This document shows, in pieces, positions 58,142-64,000 of a stretch of DNA of 64,000 bases (within the stretch, counting starts at the first letter, position 1; each line of letters starts with the position of its first letter). Below the pieces are notes generated by a model that searched no databases, was not told the origin of the DNA, and was given only the letters and a program-made list of their open reading frames with translations. The position numbers were made by a program, and so were the translations under genes. This DNA comes from Gnetum montanum (lineage: Eukaryota > Streptophyta > Gnetopsida > Gnetales > Gnetaceae), in contig MNCI01037842.1 of assembly GCA_015680685.1 (NCBI GenBank), positions 686,585 through 750,584 on the forward strand, given 5' to 3'.

Positions 58142-59930
58142 AAACGAAATGACAGAATCAGGTTAAAAAGGAAATTGTAGGTGATGTCCTGTTCTCTGTC
58201 AATGACTGCTTTCAAATGACTAAGTTCGTTCCTTTTTTAATGGGTTAGATATCATGAACAAAATAAGGTCAGCTATGATTTTGATTCAATCAGAAATGTC
58301 AAATATCATATTATACTTCCGTCCTACAACCTAAATTCCGTTTATGCCTGTAGACTGTTCATGCTTACTATTGCTAGATTTTTGCAAGATCTATTTGACA
58401 AGCAAGAGATTATTCAAATGTCAGCGTGACTTGGTTGCCGATTTTGCAATATTTTCCGTAACGATTAGGGCAGAGAATTTTGTGAATTTAAAGTTTGTTT
58501 TCACAAGAAACTGCTGATAAGTTTTCATCCCCAAAAGAACATATTAAATTTGTAGTAATTACTCAGGATTACGTGATGGTACATCAGTGGTTACGTTGAT
58601 TGTCAAGGAAATTTTGCTTTAACAGACCGAATATTCTGGAATGTCCAGATAACTAGGCCAACGCTGAGATGAACTTAATGAAATCTGAGATCAGATTTAA
58701 AAAATCAAAATTGCATCTACGTTAGGAAAGGAATGTATGGCAAATCATGAATAATAAATGTTGAAAAATGGAAATAATTATGAAATAAGAATAAATAGAT
58801 ATGCAACTGTTCTCGAAATGGACAGCACTGCTAAATTGCCTAAATATTCCTCATGCAAAAAATGAATGGAGTTGCCCGAGATCGTTAAAATTTAAAAGCC
58901 ACGCCAAAAGCCAAGATCCCCTCTCTATTATCTCATGACCTGGAGTCATGTACTTCAATTTAAATTATGTCATCCTCTTCTTATTTTATCTAAGCCAAGC
59001 TAACTTCATAAAGTAGGGAAATGAATTGACGATAAGTTTCTATAGCTACAAGCCACATACTTTAGGTAAGTCAATTATACCTTAAATACTTAATCATCTA
59101 ATAGTTCTAATAAATAAGAGGGATTTCAATGATACCTAATCTAAGCATTCCACTTCATTTAAGAGCACTTGCAATTCTTATGTGCCTGACTCATATCTAT
59201 TAATGCCAAATCCTCAACAAAGTGCATTATAAAGTTAACCACTGCAACCTTAAGCTTTACAATTTATGCTAATGTAGTTATTGGGGGAAGGCCTACTTTA
59301 CTTGGGTGTAAGTGAAAAGCCATTCCATTGAATCATGTTTCACTTTTCAATGCTTTGGGTTCATCTTAAACAATCCAACTCAAGGTTTTCCATGTAAGGT
59401 TGATAGAGGTTTTTCTATTTTCCTTATTCACCTTTGTATTTTTAAAGAATAGAATATAGGAAATTATTTTGCAACTTCTCTAAGCCTTTGATTTTGACAA
59501 ATGAGGTAGCAAGTCCTCATTGCTATTCAAGTAAGTTTTCTTTTGAATATGACCAATGCTTGGGATTAACTCATTCTTAGAACAAAATTTTATTCAAATA
59601 TTGATAATATCAATTGCCATCCTTTTCTTTTTCAGAACAACAAAATAAAATCCTTAAAAAGAAAATTATATTAGCATATACATCAATCACAAGAGCAAAT
59701 AATGGTTGATTACTTATGTAAATGTATATGTCTGAGATAAGTAATTGTTAAATATTTTATTATATAACATTGAGAACACAATATTTTAAGGACATCAAAT
59801 AGAGTTTAATTTAGTAATAAATATTGCTAGGATGTTCTATATAGATTTGCTTATTCAAGCCTAAAAGGAATCTTATAACTAAATATATGTTAAATTTGTA
59901 AGTAGTTATACTATATTAAGCCAATGAGAG
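58142..59930. other. Intergenic, no gene supported
   Basis: AT-rich sequence without recognisable genes or clear repeats. Confidence 0.4.
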
Positions 59931-60160
59931 AGTGACATAGTATGTAGGCTTGTTACTTTACATGGAACTAACAGTTTGCAAGTTTGAATTGTGCTTAAGG
60001 TACCTTTATATTAGTTTTGGTGTTCTAGGTTCTAGTAAAGTATCATGGTGGCTAAATGGCACAAGGTAAGATGTGGGTTTGAGCCTAGGCACCACTCGAA
60101 AGAGGTTAGGCTTTTACTCATCTACCACTCTCTCACAAGACACTACCTTAGCAAGATGAG
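59930..60160 (+). mobile_element. Two tRNA-like (SINE-like) segments in a row
   Basis: About 59.93-60.00 kb: GAGTGACATAGTATGTAGGC followed by GCAAGTTTGAATTGTGC. About 60.05-60.11 kb: GGTGGCTAAATGGCACAAGG followed by GTGGGTTTGAGCCTAGGC. Each pair has the order and spacing of box A and box B. No tail or target duplication recognised. Confidence 0.35.
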
Positions 60161-60837
60161 CATTGAGCCTATGAGTGATTCTTTTTATTAGTTTTGGGGC
60201 ATGTTAGAACTTAAAATAATTTGAATATAAGCACAACCTAAGAGATATACCTAACACGATACTTTAAAAGAATTATAGAAGAATATATTGATACCAATGC
60301 CTAAGTGTTACTTGAAATAGCAACCTCTTCCCTCCAACTAATAGTATGTCTTCTATATTAATATCAATAACTTCACTCAACTATTCATTGCCACTTAGTT
60401 GATGACCTATGGTAGCAACATTTTATCAATTATTATTTGTACCACATATAGGTTGTATTTTGTTTTATTTTATTTTCCTTTTTTCCTTTGTAGAATATTT
60501 TGAATCATACTAAATTTATCATGAATTAAAATTGATTTCTCAAGGATTATAAAGAGAATAAATAACTTCCATTTTATTTTTCTATAAAATTTATTTGTTG
60601 ATGCATTAATTTTGGATGTAGCAACACCAAGGAAAAAAAAAACTCATTTGACGATACTATTACCTAGGGTGCCTTTTGTATAAGTACGAAAACTTGAAAA
60701 TAGTCTCAGCTAGAGAGGGCCATGTGATGTTCAACAAAAAAAAAGGTAATTAAACTGAAAAATTAGGGAATTTGAATAGGATAACTATATTGAACTTCAA
60801 AACTTCATGAAAATATAGTAGGTAACTAGAAAATTTA
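60161..60837. other. Intergenic, no gene supported
   Basis: AT-rich. The last 200 bp may be the diverged leader of the dispersed repeat that follows (compare 39.47-39.64 kb). Confidence 0.35.
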
Positions 60838-61120
60838 AACTTTTCTTGGTCCCTATTGCTACCATTGGTTCATGCTATCTCATAGCCGCAGATGTTGTCG
60901 TAACTACCAGGAGAGGGAGAGAAAGAGAGAGATGCTATTGTTGTCCACTTTGCATGTTGCAGACACATTGTTTGTAGCCTCTGTTTCTTGGTGTACACAC
61001 TATTTTGTCTACCATGTGTGCTATCGAAGAGAGGAGAGGTTGGACCCCTACACTGCCACTTGGAGTGCATGCTTGCTACTATCTACGGTTGCCTATTGCT
61101 ATCTATCATAGATGCACCTA
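60838..61120 (+). repeat. Dispersed repeat, member 2
   Basis: Order of shared phrases with 39640-39840: TTTTTC/CTTTTCTTGGTCC, the GGGAGAGA block, CTGCCACTTGGWGYGCATGC, CTACTATCTAC and CATAGATAGA-like. The ORFs 60872-61111 and 60988-61224 in it are repeat sequence without known domains. Confidence 0.55.
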
Positions 61121-62125
61121 CCGTAGATGCTGCTATTCATGCACCAACTATTGTTGGTGGCAAAAAACCTAGGAAGGTTACTTGGTGTAGCTTCACCATC
61201 ACCAAGAGAGGCCAATTGCCATAGTGAATGCCATGGGCCTAAGTCAAGGACCAACATGCCATATGCCTAGTCTGCTATGCATGTGCATTACCTTCATCAC
61301 TAGAGAGAAAAATAGAACCTCACAAGATCTATTTCTTTTGACATGCAGTTAACACTACTATCATCTTCACCACTTGTAATTAGAAGAGAGGCTACTAACT
61401 ATCATTCCCACAGCTGCTATGGGTACTACCACTGTAGCTAACTCACATACTAGTGATGTTCACATCAATAGTATTGAATAACTATTATTTTGTCTTGTGG
61501 TTAGCATAAATGTGTTATAAATAATTTTCTTGTTACTTATTTGCTATTTTTTTCTAGGCTTCTTTGATGACCTGAGCCTCATAAAGAAAGCTAAGTATAC
61601 TAGCTAAACTAGCTTTGGTGAAAAGAACCTTACATACAAGGATGAACTATAAAAGTCTTATTTTCTTTTTTATTAAAGGGATAAACAATCTTAATCATCC
61701 TTAGATTTTATTTTTTAACATTGCCCTCACTTTCAAATTAACATTTATCTTTCTTCCTTAACCTATGTTTGACATTAAATTATATATTTTTTGGAGGGAA
61801 CTAGGGAAGGGAAGGAATGTTTTAATGGAAAGGGGATTTCAAAATTAAAGGAAGAGGAGGGTTATTGGATCCCCAAAAATATATGCCTTCAAAATTAAAA
61901 CTCTGATTATATATCCTCATATAGTGAAAATGATACTTTGGAAAAAAAGGTAGAACTTAGCTTACTTGAAACACGACCCAAATTAATAGCAAATGAGTAT
62001 ATTATAGAAGATCATTTCAGTAATCAAAATAATGTTAAAAACTTGGAAAGATATATTAAAACTATTTTGTTATATATTTAATATATATACCTAAAATTTG
62101 CATGATGAGAGGGATAACTAATTCT
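61121..62125. other. Intergenic, no gene supported
   Basis: No coding or structural signal that I can support. Confidence 0.4.
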
Positions 62126-62350
62126 ATGTTTGGTACTAAATCTTGTGCTACAAAATATTTTGAATTTTCATGGATTGTTGTTTACATACATACTCTCTTG
62201 CCCTTCCAAATTTTATTCCTTGTGTATTAAATTAACTATTCCAAGTTTGGTACTAAATCTTGTGCTACAAAATATTTTGAATTTTCATGGATTGTTGTTT
62301 CCATACATATTTCTGTGGCCTTTCCAATTTTATTCCTTGTACATTGCAAT
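62126..62350 (+). repeat. Tandem duplication, unit about 119 bp
   Basis: TTTGGTACTAAATCTTGTGC through TTCCTTGTRYATT occurs twice (62126 and 62245) with few differences. The 78-codon ORF inside is a repeat artefact. Confidence 0.9.
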
Positions 62351-62394
62351 AAGAAGACAAATATAGAATCTCTAGATTTGTTGAAGCAAATATG

Positions 62395-62660
62395 CTAGTA
62401 TTATGGATGAAATATTATTTAGCTCTTCTTGGAATGTTATGTATGAAATATTATTTAGCATTACCAATAAAGTCTCCTTCTAGCACTATGTATAGAATAT
62501 TATTTGGCATTACTAAGAAGTATTATTATTTTACCTCTCCTTGAAATGTTATGGATGAAATATTATTTAGTGTTACCAATAAACTCTCCCTCTAGCATTA
62601 TGAACAGAATATTATTTAGCATTACCCATAAGTTCTCCTTGAAGCATTATGACTAGTGTT
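62395..62660 (+). repeat. Degenerate tandem repeat, unit about 45-50 bp
   Basis: GAAATATTATTTAGCATTAC or close variants occurs six times, with CCAATAAAGTCTCCTTCTAG and CATTATG between. Confidence 0.75.
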
Positions 62661-62792
62661 ACAAAAATAATCTTTTTATCCCCACAAAAAACTTAGCAAT
62701 TCACTAATATCAAAGTAACTTAACTTAATGGTAAAATAGTACTAAACATAAGACCAACAAATATTATTAATTATAAAATAAATATGTAATTA

Positions 62793-62797
62793 CTAAG
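62793..62797. repeat. Target-site duplication of solo LTR, left
   Basis: CTAAG, identical to 63685-63689. Confidence 0.85.
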
Positions 62798-62844
62798 TGA
62801 TGATTCATGAATTTGCTGACATGTGTGATAACGCACCCAGGATA

Positions 62845-62945
62845 ATGCACCCATGATATCGCACATGCGATATCACAGCTGATGCGATATCGCGTATGCG
62901 ATATCACAGCCCAACCCGCGATATCGCATATGTGATATCGCGGCC
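62845..62945. repeat. GATATC palindrome cluster in LTR U3
   Basis: Six GATATCGC/GCGATATC or GATATCAC-type palindromes in about 100 bp, e.g. GCGATATCGCG and TGCGATATCACAG, ending about 15 bp before the TATA box. Related but decayed repeats are at 30.11-30.21 kb. Confidence 0.8.
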
Positions 62946-62957
62946 TATCTCCTCATC

Positions 62958-62965
62958 TATAAATA
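62958..62965 (+). promoter_or_regulatory. TATA box of the solo LTR
   Basis: TATAAATA right after the palindrome cluster. Confidence 0.6.
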
Positions 62966-63684
62966 AGAGGTAGACAGATCATCAGGGGAAGTCAATCTTT
63001 TTAGAGTTAGTTTTGATTTTAGTTTTCATTTTCTCTCTCAACCCTTTTTCTTTTCATGTATGCCCGTAGTGTGGTGATTGTAATTGTATGGCATCCTCTA
63101 TTCGAGTGTGACGTACTTGGACATGCACATGACCAGCAATAAAGATCGAGATTACTTCATCAATGCAACATTCACTTTAATTAATTATTTAATTATTATT
63201 TACTACTTTTCTAGTTAATATCTTCTCACCCTTCTTTCATGTTAAAACGCGGAATGAGTATGACTTGATTACAAGCATTTAAGTGTGACTACTTGGTAAC
63301 TCAGTAGTGTACCTAGGATTTGCACTTGGTAATCCTAGTGGTAGTCATGCACAAAGTCCAAGATGTGTACGGATAATCAAGGAATGGATGCTCATTTCAC
63401 CTAGGCTAGTTTAGATTCTCTCATCCTCTCTCTCCTAGATTAGTGAATATTACTTTCTATTGCCTTCAAGAGTAGCGTTTGATTAGAAACCACATCATAC
63501 ACCTCACTCTAGACTAAACCATACGTGACAAAGCTAATACTAGTCCATGTGGGAAGACAACGAACTATGACCTAAGGCTAACTATTTAGATGCCACAACT
63601 AGTCCCTCTGCTGAGTTTGACCGGATCGCGCGTGTAACACTTGTATTCGTATGGTTGAGTATAGGGGTACCTCACCACTCATCA

Positions 63685-63689
63685 CTAAG
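63685..63689. repeat. Target-site duplication of solo LTR, right
   Basis: CTAAG, identical to 62793-62797. Confidence 0.85.
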
Positions 63690-64000
63690 GAACAAATTTA
63701 TGATTCATGTTGATTAAGGGCTTATGACTTACATCTTAGAGGTCACATGGTTAATCTAAACATTTTACGTCATTGAGATATGAAATATAGTGTCAAACGG
63801 TTAAGGAGATGGTAGTGTGAAAAATAATAGTTGAAAGCAAACTGCTCCAGTAGCTATAGCTAAAAAATGTTGATGATAAATTACTCCAATACATCAAAAG
63901 AATTAAATTTAGATATCTATGTCCTCTTTCATTCAACATGCAGGTTGACATGAGTTTTAAAAATACTTTGTTCTCAACTTTGAAGTCATGTGTGAATATA
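63690..64000. other. Intergenic, nothing recognised
   Basis: No signal up to the window end. Confidence 0.4.

Larger units (their letters stand above)
62798..63684 (+). mobile_element. Solo LTR (887 bp) of the 30-36 kb element family
   Basis: Begins TGATGA, ends TCATCA, and is flanked on both sides by CTAAG. It shares AATAAAGATCGAGATTA, CTAGTCCATGTGGGAAGA, ATGGTTGAGTATAGGGGTAC and the last ten bases with the LTRs at 30.0 and 35.7 kb. No internal region, so it arose by recombination between two LTRs. U3 has a dense group of GATATC palindromes (62.84-62.94 kb), and TATAAATA lies at 62958-62965. It is the least decayed member here. Confidence 0.85.

Noticed and set aside
62845-62945. CRISPR-like array of palindromes
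   Set aside because: No regular spacers and located in an LTR promoter of a plant genome.

Overview
The window looks like intergenic DNA from a large-genome seed plant, probably a gymnosperm or another TE-swollen genome; the lineage is an inference. Most of it is AT-rich, heavily mutated LTR-retrotransposon debris. There are no bacterial-type operons, rRNA genes, canonical tRNA genes or CRISPR arrays. The only convincing host genes are three related loci on the + strand (38.0, 52.4 and 57.2 kb).

Layout. 1-24.2 kb: three decayed copies of one Ty3/gypsy family (Tat/Athila-like). Copy L is at 1-6.4 kb (gag, protease and a piece of RT). Copy M is at about 6.8-16.6 kb (LTR with TATA box and palindromes, possible primer-binding site, gag with zinc knuckle, protease, a roughly 30-bp minisatellite, then a long antisense ORF). 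Copy R is at 16.6-24.0 kb (gag C-terminus, protease, a similar minisatellite, antisense ORF). M and R lack recognisable RT, RNase H and integrase and share the same order of parts. 25.1-28.1 kb: 3' half of a chromovirus (RT end, RNase H, integrase, chromodomain). 30.0-36.4 kb: an LTR element with TGATGA...TCATCA LTR ends, gag only. A complete solo LTR of the same family, with a perfect 5-bp target duplication, lies at 62.8-63.7 kb. 40.6-46.6 kb: a Ty1/copia element on the - strand, interrupted by a GC-rich, 5'-truncated L1-type LINE with a 15-bp target duplication. The LINE holds the one assembly gap. The rest is tandem duplications, minisatellites and tRNA-like SINE heads.

Genes. The 38.0 kb locus has an intact three-exon model (66+68+34 codons, phase-0 GT-AG introns). 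It gives a 168-aa protein with a very basic N-terminus and a segment resembling the C-terminal ACT-like region of plant bHLH factors (subgroup Ib type), but no visible bHLH. The 57.2 kb paralogue keeps all splice sites and has one in-frame TGA in exon 1. The 52.4 kb paralogue is a frameshifted pseudogene. All three carry a conserved block of about 40 bp some 115-180 bp upstream of the ATG, doubled at the pseudogene.

All domain assignments come from reading motifs by eye; no database search was run.
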